In this document: positions 23,976 to 34,538 of the stretch, piece by piece
Numbering within the stretch: position 1 is the first letter of the stretch
How the letters are laid out: each line of letters opens with the position of its first letter
Assembly (NCBI GenBank): GCA_905620495.1
Contig: CAJQTK010000017.1
Span: 1 to 63,784 of the forward strand
Reading direction: 5' to 3'
Source: an uncultured Candidatus Pelagibacter sp.
GTDB lineage: Bacteria; Pseudomonadota; Alphaproteobacteria; Pelagibacterales; Pelagibacteraceae
Length of the DNA stretch: 63,784 nucleotides
Made by a program: the position numbers and the translations under genes
Notes under the pieces: generated by a model
What the model saw: only the letters and a program-made list of their open reading frames with translations
Databases searched by the model: none
Told to the model about the DNA's origin: nothing

Positions 23976-26900
23976 TTAACCTCTCATTCTCTTTGTCAAA
24001 AAATACAGGATCAACAATAGTTACATTAATATTTTTATTTTCCATCGGAATAAATAATTTTTGACCCATCATATTTTTTCCACCCCTAACAACCGCAAGA
24101 GCGATAGATTTATTTAGATTTGGGCTATAGTAACTTGATGTTACATGACCCAGCATTTCAACTGGTTTTAAATTAGTATCTGCAACTATCTGTGAACCTT
24201 CTTCTAAAACTTCACTTGGATTATCAGTCACTAAGCCAACTAATTGTTTTCGGTCTTCACGCATCGTGTCAGATCTATAAAGAGATCGTTTACCAATAAA
24301 ATCATATTTTTTTTTACTTACAATCCAGTCCATCTGTAAATCTATAGGTGTCATTGTGGCATCTGTGTCTTGGCCAACAATAATAAATCCTTTTTCAGCT
24401 CTTAATAAGTGCATAGTCTCTGTTCCATATGGAGTAATATTAAACTCTTCACCAGCTTCCATACATTTTTCCCAAAGAGACTTTCCAAAGTTTGCTTGAA
24501 CATTAATTTCATAACTATGTTCGCCCGTGAAACTAATTCTCATTACTCTACATTTAACATTGCCAATTTTTGCATTTTTAAATGACATGTGAGGAAAGTT
24601 TTCATCAGATAGATCTAAATCAGGAATTATTTTATTTATTATTTTTTTACTATTTGGACCACAAACACTAGCTGTAGCATAATGGTCAGTAACTGACGTT
24701 AAGTAGACATCTAATTCAGGCCATTCTGTTTGAAGATAATCTTCAAGTTTGCCTAATACATTAGCCGCACCACCAGTTGTTGTTGTCATAATATAATGAT
24801 TTTCATCAAGACGAGTTGTTACGCCATCATCATAAACCATACCATCTTCATTAAGCATTAAGCCATATCTACATTTACCAATAGCAAGCTTTGACCAAGC
24901 ATTTGTATAAACTCTATTTAATAATTCTGAAGCATCAGTTCCTTGAATATCAATTTTACCTAGCGTTGAAGCATCTAATATACCAGCTCCATCTCTTGCA
25001 GCTTTACTTTCTCTTTGAACAGCCTCATGCAAAGTTTCTTTATTTTTTGGGTAATACCAAGCTCTTTTCCACTGACCTACGTTTTCAAATTCAGCTTTAT
25101 GTTCGATATGCCAGTCGTTCATCGGAGTTCTTCTAAATGTATCAAAATATTCCCCAACGTTTCTTCCAACAATAGTTCCAAATGTTAAAGGTGTGTAAGG
25201 AGGTCTAAATGTTGTTGTACCTAGTTCTCCCATCTTAACACCAGCGGTTTCAGCAATAATTCCTAATGCATGCATATTACCAAGCTTACCTTGATCGGTA
25301 CCCATACCAGTTGTTGTATAACGCTTAACATGTTCAATAGATCTAAATCCTTCTCTAAGGGCAAGTTTGATATCTTTAGCTGTTGCATCATTTTGATAAT
25401 CAACAAAAGGTTTTGTTTTTCCTAAAACTTTATCAGAAGGTAATAACCAAATATTTCTAATTTCTTTGTCTTTTGGACATTGGATATTCAAATCATCGTA
25501 ATTAGTTTTTTTTATATTTAAAAACTCTTTTAAAGTTTTTAATGTATTTTTAACTATGTCATCAATCTCAAAATCACCATTACATGAACCAATACTAATT
25601 TGATCTGATGGATACTCATTAGGTATAAAAACTTGATCTTCATCTCTGAATTTTAATTTACCACCTGATTGGGTGAACAAATGAACAGCAGGGGTCCATC
25701 CACCAGCAATAGCTAAGCAATCACAATCTAAAGTAATTTTTTTTGAACTAGTAAAAGATTGTCCATCTTTTGACAATTCCATAATAGTAATTTTATTTAT
25801 TCTTTTATAACCCTCAGTATCAACAACTGTATGAGATCTATAAATTTTAATCCCTAAGTTTTCAGCTTCTTTAGTAAACTCTGAATTAGATTGTTCTCTA
25901 ATATCAATAATTGACTCAACTTTAATTCCTTTTTTATTTAATGAAATTGCACTTTCATAAGCCGTATCATTGTTGGTAAAGAAAATGTTTTTTTGACCCG
26001 TAGCTACACCATAGTAATCTGCATATTTTTTCACAGCAGATGAAAGCATAATGCCAGGTCTATCATTATTATTAAACACAAGTGGTCTTTCTAAAGAACC
26101 AGTAGCAACAATTACTTTTTTAGCTCTAATCTTTAATAACCTTTGTCTAACCTTGTTTTGTTTTTCACCTTTAGATAGATGATCTGTTAGATTTTCTCTA
26201 GCTAATAGATAATTATAACCATGATATGCAGCCACACTTGTTCTTGTTTTAATTTCTAAATTATCTAATTTTTCTAATTCAATTATTTCATTTTCTAACC
26301 AAGTAGATGAACTTTGATCATTTATTTTAACATGTTCTGAATCTTGATAAATTGTAGATCCACCAATTTCATTTTTTTCATCAAGTAATAAAGTTTTTAA
26401 ATTATTTTTAGCAGCAGTTTTCGCAGCCATAATCCCAGTAATACCAGCGCCAATAACAAGCACATCACAGTGAATATATTTATGTTCGTAAATATCTGGA
26501 TCAGGTTTTGTTGGTGACTTTCCAAGTCCAGCAGAGTGCCTTATGACATACTCATATTTTTCCCAGAAACTAGCTGGCCACATAAAAGTTTTGTAGTAAA
26601 ATCCAGCAGGTAAAAGAGGGGACATAAAATTATTTATTCCACCGATATCAAAGTTTACACTAGGCCAACAGTTTTGACTTGTTGCTTCTAAGCCGTCATA
26701 GATCTCAATTTCGGTAGCCCTAACATTTGGTTCGGTTAAAGACGTATTGTCATTAATTTGTACGATTGCACTAGGCTCTTCAGATCCAGCGGTCATTATT
26801 CCTCTTGGTCTGTGGTATTTAAAACTTCTTCCAACTAAATGAACATCATTTGATAATAGAGCTGAGGCTAACGTATCACCTTTAAAACCGTAATATGTTT

Positions 26901-26976
26901 TACCATTAAATTTAAACGAAACTCTTGAGGTCTCATCTATAAACTTACTAGTTTTTACTCTTAAATTTTTTGACAT
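23968..26976 (-). CDS. soxA: Sarcosine oxidase alpha subunit
   Basis: 1002 aa. Order: an N-terminal ferredoxin-like/Fer2_4 region (FKFNGKTYYGFKGDTLASAL; RSFKYHRPRG), an NAD-binding Rossmann domain at about 175-205 (DVLVIGAGITGIMAAKTAAK), a central Cys-rich linker region, and a C-terminal aminomethyltransferase (GcvT) domain with RDGAGILDASTLGKIDI and FTGEHSYEINV. This is the folate-binding subunit of heterotetrameric sarcosine oxidase. glyA at 40351 can use the glycine and one-carbon units it makes. Confidence 0.95.
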   Translation of the reverse strand: MSKNLRVKTSKFIDETSRVSFKFNGKTYYGFKGDTLASALLSNDVHLVGRSFKYHRPRGIMTAGSEEPSAIVQINDNTSLTEPNVRATEIEIYDGLEATSQNCWPSVNFDIGGINNFMSPLLPAGFYYKTFMWPASFWEKYEYVIRHSAGLGKSPTKPDPDIYEHKYIHCDVLVIGAGITGIMAAKTAAKNNLKTLLLDEKNEIGGSTIYQDSEHVKINDQSSSTWLENEIIELEKLDNLEIKTRTSVAAYHGYNYLLARENLTDHLSKGEKQNKVRQRLLKIRAKKVIVATGSLERPLVFNNNDRPGIMLSSAVKKYADYYGVATGQKNIFFTNNDTAYESAISLNKKGIKVESIIDIREQSNSEFTKEAENLGIKIYRSHTVVDTEGYKRINKITIMELSKDGQSFTSSKKITLDCDCLAIAGGWTPAVHLFTQSGGKLKFRDEDQVFIPNEYPSDQISIGSCNGDFEIDDIVKNTLKTLKEFLNIKKTNYDDLNIQCPKDKEIRNIWLLPSDKVLGKTKPFVDYQNDATAKDIKLALREGFRSIEHVKRYTTTGMGTDQGKLGNMHALGIIAETAGVKMGELGTTTFRPPYTPLTFGTIVGRNVGEYFDTFRRTPMNDWHIEHKAEFENVGQWKRAWYYPKNKETLHEAVQRESKAARDGAGILDASTLGKIDIQGTDASELLNRVYTNAWSKLAIGKCRYGLMLNEDGMVYDDGVTTRLDENHYIMTTTTGGAANVLGKLEDYLQTEWPELDVYLTSVTDHYATASVCGPNSKKIINKIIPDLDLSDENFPHMSFKNAKIGNVKCRVMRISFTGEHSYEINVQANFGKSLWEKCMEAGEEFNITPYGTETMHLLRAEKGFIIVGQDTDATMTPIDLQMDWIVSKKKYDFIGKRSLYRSDTMREDRKQLVGLVTDNPSEVLEEGSQIVADTNLKPVEMLGHVTSSYYSPNLNKSIALAVVRGGKNMMGQKLFIPMENKNINVTIVDPVFFDKENERLNA

Positions 26977-26979
26977 AGA

Positions 26980-27255
26980 TTAGATTGTTGGTGGTTTTTC
27001 ACCCATTTTATAAACTGATTTTATTTCATCATTAGAAGTATCACGAACTACATTGAACCACTTTCTACATCCGTGGGAATGGTTCCATCTTTCAAATTGA
27101 ATACCTTTAATATTTTTTCTCATAAATAAGTATTCTGCCCATTCATCATCGCTTAATTCCGTAGGTTGTTTTGGTCTTTCAATGTGAGCTTCTCCACCTG
27201 CTTTAAATTCGCTTTGTTCTCGCTCACCACAAAAAGGACAGGTAATCAAAAACAT
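26980..27255 (-). CDS. soxD: Sarcosine oxidase delta subunit
   Basis: 91 aa. The zinc-binding N-terminus ITCPFCGEREQSEF with two Cys, then EAHIERP, and HSHGCRKWFNVVRDT are the SoxD signature. Its ATG overlaps the soxB stop (TAATG), and soxA follows after 3 nt. Structural zinc subunit of the oxidase. Confidence 0.95.
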   Translation of the reverse strand: MFLITCPFCGEREQSEFKAGGEAHIERPKQPTELSDDEWAEYLFMRKNIKGIQFERWNHSHGCRKWFNVVRDTSNDEIKSVYKMGEKPPTI

Positions 27256-28508
27256 TAATGAGCTACCGCCGCTGCACCATGTTCATCAACAAGGTCACCA
27301 CTAATAAATCTGTTTAAGTTAAAAGCAGCATTTAGTTTGTGAGGCGCATCGTTTGCAATTGTATGAGCAAATAAATCACCTGATCCAGGCGTTGCTTTAA
27401 ATCCACCCGTTCCCCAACCGCAGTTGAAGTATAAACCTTTGATAGTTGTTTTACTGATAATAGGACTTGCATCTGGACAAATGTCTACAATTCCACCCCA
27501 TTGTCTAAGCATTCTCATTCTACTAAAAATTGGATAGAGTTCTAAAATTGCATTTAAGGTTCCCTCTACGATATCGTGACTTCCTTTTTGTGAATAAGAA
27601 ATATAATCATCTGTACCAGCGCCTATTACAAGTTCACCCTTATCAGATTGACTAACATAAGCATGAACAGCATTAGACATTACAACTGTATCAATAACTG
27701 GTTTTACTGGCTCTGAAACTAATGCTTGAAGTGGTTTGCTTTCTAAAGGCAATCTTAAACCAGCCATGTTAGCTAGAACACTTGAATGGCCAGCAGCAAC
27801 TACACCAATTTTTTTAGTCTTAATAAATCCTCTAGTAGTTTCTATTCCTTCAACCTCATCACCGTTTCTTTTAATTCCTTTAACCTCACAATTTTGAATT
27901 ATATCAACACCCATTTCATCTGCTCCTCGAGCATATCCCCATGCAACAGCATCATGTCTTGCGGTGCCAGCTCTTCTTTGTAAAGTGCCACCTAATACTG
28001 GGTAACGGATATCAGGAGATGTATTTATTATAGGGCAAAATTTTTTAACTTCTTCTGTGCTTAAATAAACAGCGTCAATACCATTTAATCTGTTAGCATG
28101 TGTTCTTCTTTTTAAATCTCTAATATCTTGTAAATTGTGAGCAAGGTTCATCACACCTCTTTGACTAAACATTACATTGTAATTTATCTCTTGAGATAAA
28201 CCTTCCCATAGTTTTAAGGCATGATCATAAAGACCAGCACTTGCATCCCATAAATAATTAGATCTTATAATGGTAGTATTTCTTCCGGTGTTACCACCAC
28301 CAATCCAGCCTTTTTCAACAACAGCAATATTTTTCATATTATGTTTTTTAGCTAAATAATAAGCAGTAGCTAAACCATGACCACCACCACCAACAATAAT
28401 TGCATCGTATTCTTTTTTTATAACTGGATCTTTCCAGGCTTTTTGCCAATTCTCATGATAAGAAAAAGCATTTTTGATTAAAGAAAATATGGAGTACTTA
28501 TTTTTCAT
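27255..28508 (-). CDS. soxB: Sarcosine oxidase beta subunit
   Basis: 417 aa FAD oxidoreductase carrying the covalent flavin and the sarcosine site. FAD motif [20 protein letters not shown], then [18 protein letters not shown], and the C-terminal [20 protein letters not shown] are SoxB-specific. The start is taken as the ATG at 28508; a TTG four codons upstream is less likely. First gene of soxBDAG. The following tRNA-Ser is on the other strand, so the sox promoter probably lies in 28509-28576. Confidence 0.95.
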   Translation of the reverse strand: MKNKYSIFSLIKNAFSYHENWQKAWKDPVIKKEYDAIIVGGGGHGLATAYYLAKKHNMKNIAVVEKGWIGGGNTGRNTTIIRSNYLWDASAGLYDHALKLWEGLSQEINYNVMFSQRGVMNLAHNLQDIRDLKRRTHANRLNGIDAVYLSTEEVKKFCPIINTSPDIRYPVLGGTLQRRAGTARHDAVAWGYARGADEMGVDIIQNCEVKGIKRNGDEVEGIETTRGFIKTKKIGVVAAGHSSVLANMAGLRLPLESKPLQALVSEPVKPVIDTVVMSNAVHAYVSQSDKGELVIGAGTDDYISYSQKGSHDIVEGTLNAILELYPIFSRMRMLRQWGGIVDICPDASPIISKTTIKGLYFNCGWGTGGFKATPGSGDLFAHTIANDAPHKLNAAFNLNRFISGDLVDEHGAAAVAH

Positions 28509-28576
28509 AATATAAATCAAGAATTACTTTATAAATATTGAAAATTCAATACAATCGGTTATATCCATATGCGAGT

Positions 28577-28667
28577 GGAAGCGTGGGTGAGTTGGCTTAA
28601 ACCAGTAGTTTGCTAAATTGCCGTAGGGGTAACTCTACCGTGGGTTCGAATCCCACCGCTTCCGCCA
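28577..28667 (+). tRNA. tRNA-Ser (anticodon GCU)
   Basis: Acceptor stem GGAAGCG pairs with CGCTTCC; anticodon loop TTGCTAA gives GCU, reading AGC and AGU. A long variable arm (GTAGGGGTAACTCTAC) marks a class II serine tRNA; T-arm GTGGGTTCGAATCCCAC is canonical, and the CCA end is encoded. It ends one base before the slt gene on the other strand. Confidence 0.97.
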
Positions 28668-30881
28668 TTAAAATAAGGGCTGATCTTTAAAGAAGTCTTT
28701 CATTTGAATGGGTTTTTTCTCCAAAATATATCTGTAAACATTATAGTTTTCCATAACACGCTGAACATAGTTCCTCGTCTCTTTAAATTTAATTAACTCA
28801 ACCCAATCTACAAAATCAACTTGATTTTTTTGAGGATCTTTATTTATTTTTTTCCAATATTTAACTCTTTTTGGACCCGCATTGTATGCTGCTGTGGCAA
28901 AAGGGTAGGCACCATCATACTGTAAAATTAATCCCGCTATATAATGAGATCCAAGATTGATATTATATTCAGGATCAGATGTTAATCTTGATTTTGAATA
29001 AGGAAGCTTCGCTTGTTTAGAAACTAGTTTTGCAGTGTAAGGCATCAATTGCATTAAACCTTGTGCACCCGCATGACTGTTAGCTGTCATATCAAATTCA
29101 CTTTCTTGTCTAATTAATGAAAGTATAAATGCTGTCTCAGGTATTTTTCTACCATTTACATATTTAGGTGTGCTTATTATCGGGTAGTTAAAGTCATTGT
29201 GAAATCTTTTTTCATATGAGGCTAATTTTGAAATTTGTATTGCAAAATCATATCTTGATATATTGGATGCTAGTTCTGCAGCTAAAATCTCGCTACCACT
29301 ATCAATATTATCATTAGCAATATGTTTTAAAATATTTTTTGTATACTTATCTTTATTTAATTCATCTAAAAGATAAACAACTTTTATTAAGTCATTTTTA
29401 TAAAAGTATTTTCTATATTCATCTGTAATTTTTTGTTGTTCTTCAAGTTCAAATTTTTCATTAGGTTTAATTTTTAAATGGGCTAATTGACCATAATATG
29501 TTGTTAAATACTTAGTTGCTTCTTCATACCATTGCTGAGATTGCTTTTTATCACCAATTTTTTCATATGCTCTTGCAAGCCAGTAGGCACCTCTAGATAA
29601 ACTTATAGGATAACTTACGTTTTGATAAAAGTTATTGAAATGATCTATTGCTAAAATAGGATCATCCAAAAAACTTAAAGCAATCCATCCACTCATCCAT
29701 TCAGCTTCAGCAAATTCTGGGCTTTTATCAAGACTGTGTTTGCTTGCTACTTTGTATGCAGACTCATATTTATTCTTATAAATAAGAGCTCTTGCCATAA
29801 TTGCTCTTTCAGTCCACCATTTATCTGGCCTAACTAAATAATCTTTATTATTTCTAACTTTAAAAATAATTTCTAAAGAATCATCTACTCTTCCTCTTTT
29901 TCTTCTCCATTTAAGTCGATCATAATTTAGTCCAGCATCATTTTTAAGCTTTGTTGGAACATTCTTAATAGCCTTATCTACACCATAAGATTTACTCATT
30001 AAAATTTGTCTAGCCGTATAAAGCAACCTATAGTCTTTAGGTAAATATCTTAGCATTCTTTTTAAGTCCCAAGATTTACCTTCCCAAGCTAAATAGTCAG
30101 CTCTTTTAATATAGTCATCTGCATTTAAATATTTTTTATATTTTTTTCTAAAAAATTTCATATTAGATCTATTTAGATCTGCAGTTATCCATCCATCTTT
30201 AATTAGAGATTTTCCTTTTTCAATATTACCAGTTTGTATAAAACTTTCTCCCAGTATTAATTTTCCATAACCACTTAAAGGTTCATTAGCATCAAACCAA
30301 TCTATTATTTTTTTTGGTGAGATTTTATCAGTAGATAGTTTGTGCTCAGCCAAGTAGCGAATTCTATTAATTCTAGGGTAATTTTTATTAGTTTTTATAA
30401 AGGCCATATATTCATAAAAATTAGCCTGATTACCCGTGGTTAATAAGTGTCTCCAAGTAATGAAATTATGTATAGATCTATCTTTTGCTTTTTTAGATAA
30501 TGATAAAGCTGTCGACCACTGGCTTTTTTCCATAGCCTGAATAGATTTTTTTGCAACAGTATAATCTTTTTGACTATAATATTTTGACTGCGCCTTAACT
30601 ATAGATTTTGATTTTTTAAAAACTAGCGGTTTGCTTTTTGGAATTAAAAAATCAATTTTTTTTACTTCTTTTTTAACAATTGTGGTTTCAATTTTTTTTA
30701 CTTTTTTTGAGGGTTTAGATTTAGGCTTAAGAATACTTTGTGATGTCTTTTGACTTTGAGATTCTTCGCTTAAAATAGGTTTTTTTAAAGGTATTATTGA
30801 TATTTCAGCGGCATACAAATTTCCTATTATTATTGAGCTTAATAATAATGATTTTATAAAAAAAAATATATTTCTAGGCAT
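28668..30881 (-). CDS. slt: Soluble lytic murein transglycosylase (Slt70-like)
   Basis: Cleaves peptidoglycan glycan strands in the periplasm. 737 aa: signal peptide at 1-24, a Lys/Ser-rich linker, a long alpha-superhelical U domain (TPR-like, about 100-560), then the lysozyme-like SLT domain. Catalytic Glu593 lies in IRQESEFD, followed by the family motifs GAQGLMQLMP and AAYNAGP. No operon partner. It is transcribed away from dapA with a 41-nt gap that must hold both promoters. Confidence 0.93.
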   Translation of the reverse strand: MPRNIFFFIKSLLLSSIIIGNLYAAEISIIPLKKPILSEESQSQKTSQSILKPKSKPSKKVKKIETTIVKKEVKKIDFLIPKSKPLVFKKSKSIVKAQSKYYSQKDYTVAKKSIQAMEKSQWSTALSLSKKAKDRSIHNFITWRHLLTTGNQANFYEYMAFIKTNKNYPRINRIRYLAEHKLSTDKISPKKIIDWFDANEPLSGYGKLILGESFIQTGNIEKGKSLIKDGWITADLNRSNMKFFRKKYKKYLNADDYIKRADYLAWEGKSWDLKRMLRYLPKDYRLLYTARQILMSKSYGVDKAIKNVPTKLKNDAGLNYDRLKWRRKRGRVDDSLEIIFKVRNNKDYLVRPDKWWTERAIMARALIYKNKYESAYKVASKHSLDKSPEFAEAEWMSGWIALSFLDDPILAIDHFNNFYQNVSYPISLSRGAYWLARAYEKIGDKKQSQQWYEEATKYLTTYYGQLAHLKIKPNEKFELEEQQKITDEYRKYFYKNDLIKVVYLLDELNKDKYTKNILKHIANDNIDSGSEILAAELASNISRYDFAIQISKLASYEKRFHNDFNYPIISTPKYVNGRKIPETAFILSLIRQESEFDMTANSHAGAQGLMQLMPYTAKLVSKQAKLPYSKSRLTSDPEYNINLGSHYIAGLILQYDGAYPFATAAYNAGPKRVKYWKKINKDPQKNQVDFVDWVELIKFKETRNYVQRVMENYNVYRYILEKKPIQMKDFFKDQPLF

Positions 30882-30922
30882 AAATTTACTAAATGAATCT
30901 CTAAACTATGTTATAAGTATTT

Positions 30923-31804
30923 ATGTTCAAAGGATCAAACGTTGCTTTAATAACCCCGTTCAAAAATGATAAGCTTGATGAAGAAGCTTATATTAAGCTC
31001 ATTCATTTTCAAATTAACAATGGAACTAATGGCTTAGTTCCTGCCGGAACTACAGGAGAATCTCCTACATTAAGCCATGATGAGCACCAAAAAGTTATTG
31101 AATTATGCATTAAGGAAAGTAATGGAAAAAATATAGTAATAGCTGGTACTGGCTCTAATTCTACAAAAGAAGCCATTTCTCTAACTACTCACGCAGAAAA
31201 AGTGGGTGCAAATGCAGCTTTAGTTGTTACTCCTTATTATAATAAACCAACTCAAGAAGGTTTATACCAACACTATAAAGCGATTAATGACAAGATTGGT
31301 ATACCTATTCTAATTTATAATATTCCAGGACGATCTGTAATAGACATGTCTGTTGATACAATGGCTAGGTTGTTTGAGTTAAAAAATATTGTAGGTGTCA
31401 AAGATGCCACAGGTGATCTTGATAGAGTTGATCAACAAAAAAATAAAATGGGTAATGATTTTATTCAACTTACAGGTAATGACGATAATGCTTTGGAATT
31501 TAATAAAAGAGGTGGCGTAGGCGCTATCAGTGTAACAGCAAATATCGCTCCAAAACTTTGTTCTGATTTTCAAAAAGCTTCAATAATAGAATCTGATCAT
31601 GATAAATCAGAAGCAGCCAGGTTAGACAAGATACTCCAGCCAATTCATAATTCCATGTTTATTGAGAGTAACCCAAGTCCAGTTAAATATGCTGCAAAAC
31701 TTTTAGGTTTATGTGGTGATGATGTTAGATTACCCTTGGTTAAAGTTACAGAACCAACTAAGGAAGCTGTTAAAAAAGCTTTAGTATCAGCAAACCTACT
31801 CTAA
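30923..31804 (+). CDS. dapA: 4-hydroxy-tetrahydrodipicolinate synthase
   Basis: Condenses pyruvate with aspartate semialdehyde in lysine and diaminopimelate synthesis. 293 aa TIM barrel: [25 protein letters not shown], Tyr132 in LIYNIPGRS, and Schiff-base Lys160 in VGVKDATGD. The stop overlaps the smpB ATG (TAATG), and folK follows, forming a tight run of housekeeping genes. Confidence 0.97.
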   Translation: MFKGSNVALITPFKNDKLDEEAYIKLIHFQINNGTNGLVPAGTTGESPTLSHDEHQKVIELCIKESNGKNIVIAGTGSNSTKEAISLTTHAEKVGANAALVVTPYYNKPTQEGLYQHYKAINDKIGIPILIYNIPGRSVIDMSVDTMARLFELKNIVGVKDATGDLDRVDQQKNKMGNDFIQLTGNDDNALEFNKRGGVGAISVTANIAPKLCSDFQKASIIESDHDKSEAARLDKILQPIHNSMFIESNPSPVKYAAKLLGLCGDDVRLPLVKVTEPTKEAVKKALVSANLL

Positions 31805-32274
31805 TGAACAAGAAAACCAATCCTGGTTTAAAAATTATTTGTTTAAATAGAAAAGCAAGTTTTAATTATTTTTTTGAAGAATTAATAGAGGCAGGAATTG
31901 TACTCAAAGGATCAGAGATCAAGTCAATAAGAGAAGGTAAAGTCAATATAGCAGATTCATATGCTGTAGAAAAAGATGGTGAAATAGTTTTGATTAATTC
32001 TCATATAGCAGCTTTCAAACAGGCCAGTTATTCAAATCATAATCCAACGGATGAAAGGAAACTTTTATTAAATAGAAAGGAAATTAATAAATTAATTGGG
32101 AAAATGCAGAGAGACGGCTTAACACTCGTTCCAACGAAGATGTATTTTAAAAAAGGTAAGGCTAAAATTGAAATAGCTGTGGCCAAAGGTAAAAAACAAT
32201 TTGATAAAAGAGCTACTAAAAAAAATAGAGATTGGAATCGTGAAAAAGCAAGACATATCAGAAAATCTAGCTAA
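31804..32274 (+). CDS. smpB: SsrA-binding protein SmpB
   Basis: Binds tmRNA and brings it to stalled ribosomes. 156 aa with the OB-fold signatures [30 protein letters not shown], and the basic C-terminal tail [20 protein letters not shown]. dapA-smpB order is common in Alphaproteobacteria. The 3' end overlaps folK. Confidence 0.97.
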   Translation: MNKKTNPGLKIICLNRKASFNYFFEELIEAGIVLKGSEIKSIREGKVNIADSYAVEKDGEIVLINSHIAAFKQASYSNHNPTDERKLLLNRKEINKLIGKMQRDGLTLVPTKMYFKKGKAKIEIAVAKGKKQFDKRATKKNRDWNREKARHIRKSS

Positions 32275-32761
32275 TCTTGCCTATTTAGCCATAGGATCAA
32301 ATTTAGGAAGCAAAATTAGAAATATTGAAATAACTAAAGTTGAATTAGAAAAATATAAAATAAAAATTTTAAAATCTTCATCTAATTATATATCTGAATC
32401 CTGGCCAGATTCCTCTATGCCTAATTACATTAATATTATTATAAAAATAAAAACAAGTTTAACACCACTTGAATTATTAAAAATTTGCAATTTAATAGAA
32501 TTAAAATTGGGAAGAGTTAGGGGTAAAAAAAATACACCAAGAACATGCGATATTGATATTATTGATTATGATAAAAAGATATTAAGTCAAAAAAATACCC
32601 AATTAATTTTGCCACACCCTCGAATGAGCAAAAGAAACTTTGTGTTACTACCCTTGTTTGAAGTAGATAAATCATGGAAACATCCAAAATCTAAGATTAA
32701 TATAGTTAATTTGATCAACTCTTTGCCGGTTAAGGACTTAAGGTCTATTAAACAAATATAA
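32240..32761 (+). CDS. folK: HPPK, 6-hydroxymethyl-7,8-dihydropterin pyrophosphokinase
   Basis: Transfers pyrophosphate from ATP to hydroxymethyl-dihydropterin in folate synthesis. [13 protein letters not shown] at the N-terminus, [35 protein letters not shown] with the two metal-binding Asp, and [16 protein letters not shown] are diagnostic. The frame opens at 32201, but a GTG at 32240 places the start close to the conserved LAIGSN motif and still overlaps smpB by 35 nt; the exact start is uncertain. Confidence 0.9.
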   Translation: MKKQDISENLANLAYLAIGSNLGSKIRNIEITKVELEKYKIKILKSSSNYISESWPDSSMPNYINIIIKIKTSLTPLELLKICNLIELKLGRVRGKKNTPRTCDIDIIDYDKKILSQKNTQLILPHPRMSKRNFVLLPLFEVDKSWKHPKSKINIVNLINSLPVKDLRSIKQI

Positions 32762-32780
32762 ATTAATGTTATAATCGAAC

Positions 32781-34538
32781 ATGCTTAATTCTGAAGAATT
32801 AATAAACAAAGTTAAATCATATAATAAATTTTTAAATCCTGAAAAATTAAGTAAAGCTTATAATTTTGCTGTTAAAGCACACGAAAATCAAAAACGTGAT
32901 TCTGGCGACCCATATTCAATTCACCCTATAGCTGTAGCAAATATATTAACAGAACTAAAGCTAGATAGCGCAACGATAGCAACAGGACTACTGCATGACA
33001 CCATTGAAGATACACACGCTACTTATGAAACTATAAAGAATGAGTTTGGACAAGAAGTTGCTGATTTAGTTGATGGTGTAACAAAAATTTCAGTCTTTGA
33101 AAATCAAGCTACATCAACATCAAAAGCGGAAAATTTTAGAAAATTAATTTTAGCGACCTCAAAAGATATTAGAGTACTACTTGTTAAAATTGCTGATCGA
33201 CTTCACAACATGAGAACAATCGAAGCAATTTCACAAATTGAAAAAAAAGAACGTATCGCAAAAGAAACTATGGAAATTTATGCGCCATTAGCAGACAGAA
33301 TGGGGATGCATAGAATTAGAGATGAGTTAGAGGACTTATCTTTTAAAGTCCTAAATAATAATGCAAGAGAACTTATAAAGAAAAGATTGAATGAAATTAA
33401 AGAGGATAAAGTAAATAGTTTTAATTCAATCTCATTGCAATTCAGTGGATTGTTAAATGAACACAAAATAAATGCTGAAATTATTGGTAGAGAAAAAACA
33501 CCATTTTCTATTTGGAGAAAAGTTCAAAAAAAAAGAATATCACTAGAGCAAATTTCAGATATCATTGGATTTAGAATAATACTTGATAGCGTTGAAGACT
33601 GCTACAAAGCTCTTGGTATATTTCATAAAGAATGGAACTGTATACCAGGAAAATTTAAAGATTACATTTCGTCCCCTAAAATTAATAAATATCAATCATT
33701 GCATACTTCAATTATAGGACCCAATAGAAGACCAATTGAAATACAACTTAGAACATTGCAAATGCATGAATATGCAGAAAGAGGTATTGCCTCTCATTGG
33801 AAGTATAAATCTTCTGAAAAATTCAATTCTTTAACATGGAAAGAATATGACTGGCTTGCTGATTTAGTTGAGATTATCGATAAGAATGAAAACCCAGAGC
33901 ACTCTTATGAGTACACCAAACTACAAATGTTTCAGGAAAATGTCTTTTGCTTCACCCCAAAAGGATCTGTAATTAAATTACCAAAAGATGCCACACCAAT
34001 CGATTTTGCATATGCTGTTCATACCAAAATCGGAAATAGCACTGTAGCCTGTAAGATTAATGGTAATGATAGTGAGTTACAAAGTATTCTTTATAATGGA
34101 GATGTCGTCGATATTATTACTTCTAAAAATAAATCTCCTTCATTGCACTGGATACCTATTACAAAAACTGGAAAAGCAAGATCAGCAATTAGAAAATATT
34201 GGTATAAAAAAGGAGAAGAGAAGACCCAAAGAATTAAAAAATACAATACTACCCTATGGATTTCTCTACCTGATAAACCGGGAAAATTAGGCGAGATTAC
34301 AACTTTACTTGGTGAGCATAGCCTAAATATCTCAAGTGTTGAAATGAAAGAAAAATCTAAAGAATATATTAATTTTAAATTTAATTTAATTATAAGAGAC
34401 TTGAAGAACTTTACAAATTTTATTAGTGAGCTAAAACAAAAGAAGATAAAATTTAAAATCATTAGACACGAGGATAACTGGTTAAAGGAACGTAATGCTT
34501 TCACACAAAAAATCTTTAAATATTTTAAAAAAAACTAA
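32781..34538 (+). CDS. rsh: Bifunctional (p)ppGpp synthetase/hydrolase (Rel/SpoT)
   Basis: Makes and degrades the stringent-response alarmones. 585 aa: N-terminal HD hydrolase domain with LLHDTIEDTHATYE, a synthetase domain with FKDYISSPKINKYQSLHTS, a TGS domain (FCFTPKGSVIKLPKDATPID), and a C-terminal ACT domain (ISLPDKPGKLGEITTLLGEH). That is well below the roughly 700-740 aa of typical Rel/SpoT; the helical and zinc-finger regions between TGS and ACT are much reduced. Its end overlaps pyrE by 44 nt. Confidence 0.93.
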   Translation: MLNSEELINKVKSYNKFLNPEKLSKAYNFAVKAHENQKRDSGDPYSIHPIAVANILTELKLDSATIATGLLHDTIEDTHATYETIKNEFGQEVADLVDGVTKISVFENQATSTSKAENFRKLILATSKDIRVLLVKIADRLHNMRTIEAISQIEKKERIAKETMEIYAPLADRMGMHRIRDELEDLSFKVLNNNARELIKKRLNEIKEDKVNSFNSISLQFSGLLNEHKINAEIIGREKTPFSIWRKVQKKRISLEQISDIIGFRIILDSVEDCYKALGIFHKEWNCIPGKFKDYISSPKINKYQSLHTSIIGPNRRPIEIQLRTLQMHEYAERGIASHWKYKSSEKFNSLTWKEYDWLADLVEIIDKNENPEHSYEYTKLQMFQENVFCFTPKGSVIKLPKDATPIDFAYAVHTKIGNSTVACKINGNDSELQSILYNGDVVDIITSKNKSPSLHWIPITKTGKARSAIRKYWYKKGEEKTQRIKKYNTTLWISLPDKPGKLGEITTLLGEHSLNISSVEMKEKSKEYINFKFNLIIRDLKNFTNFISELKQKKIKFKIIRHEDNWLKERNAFTQKIFKYFKKN

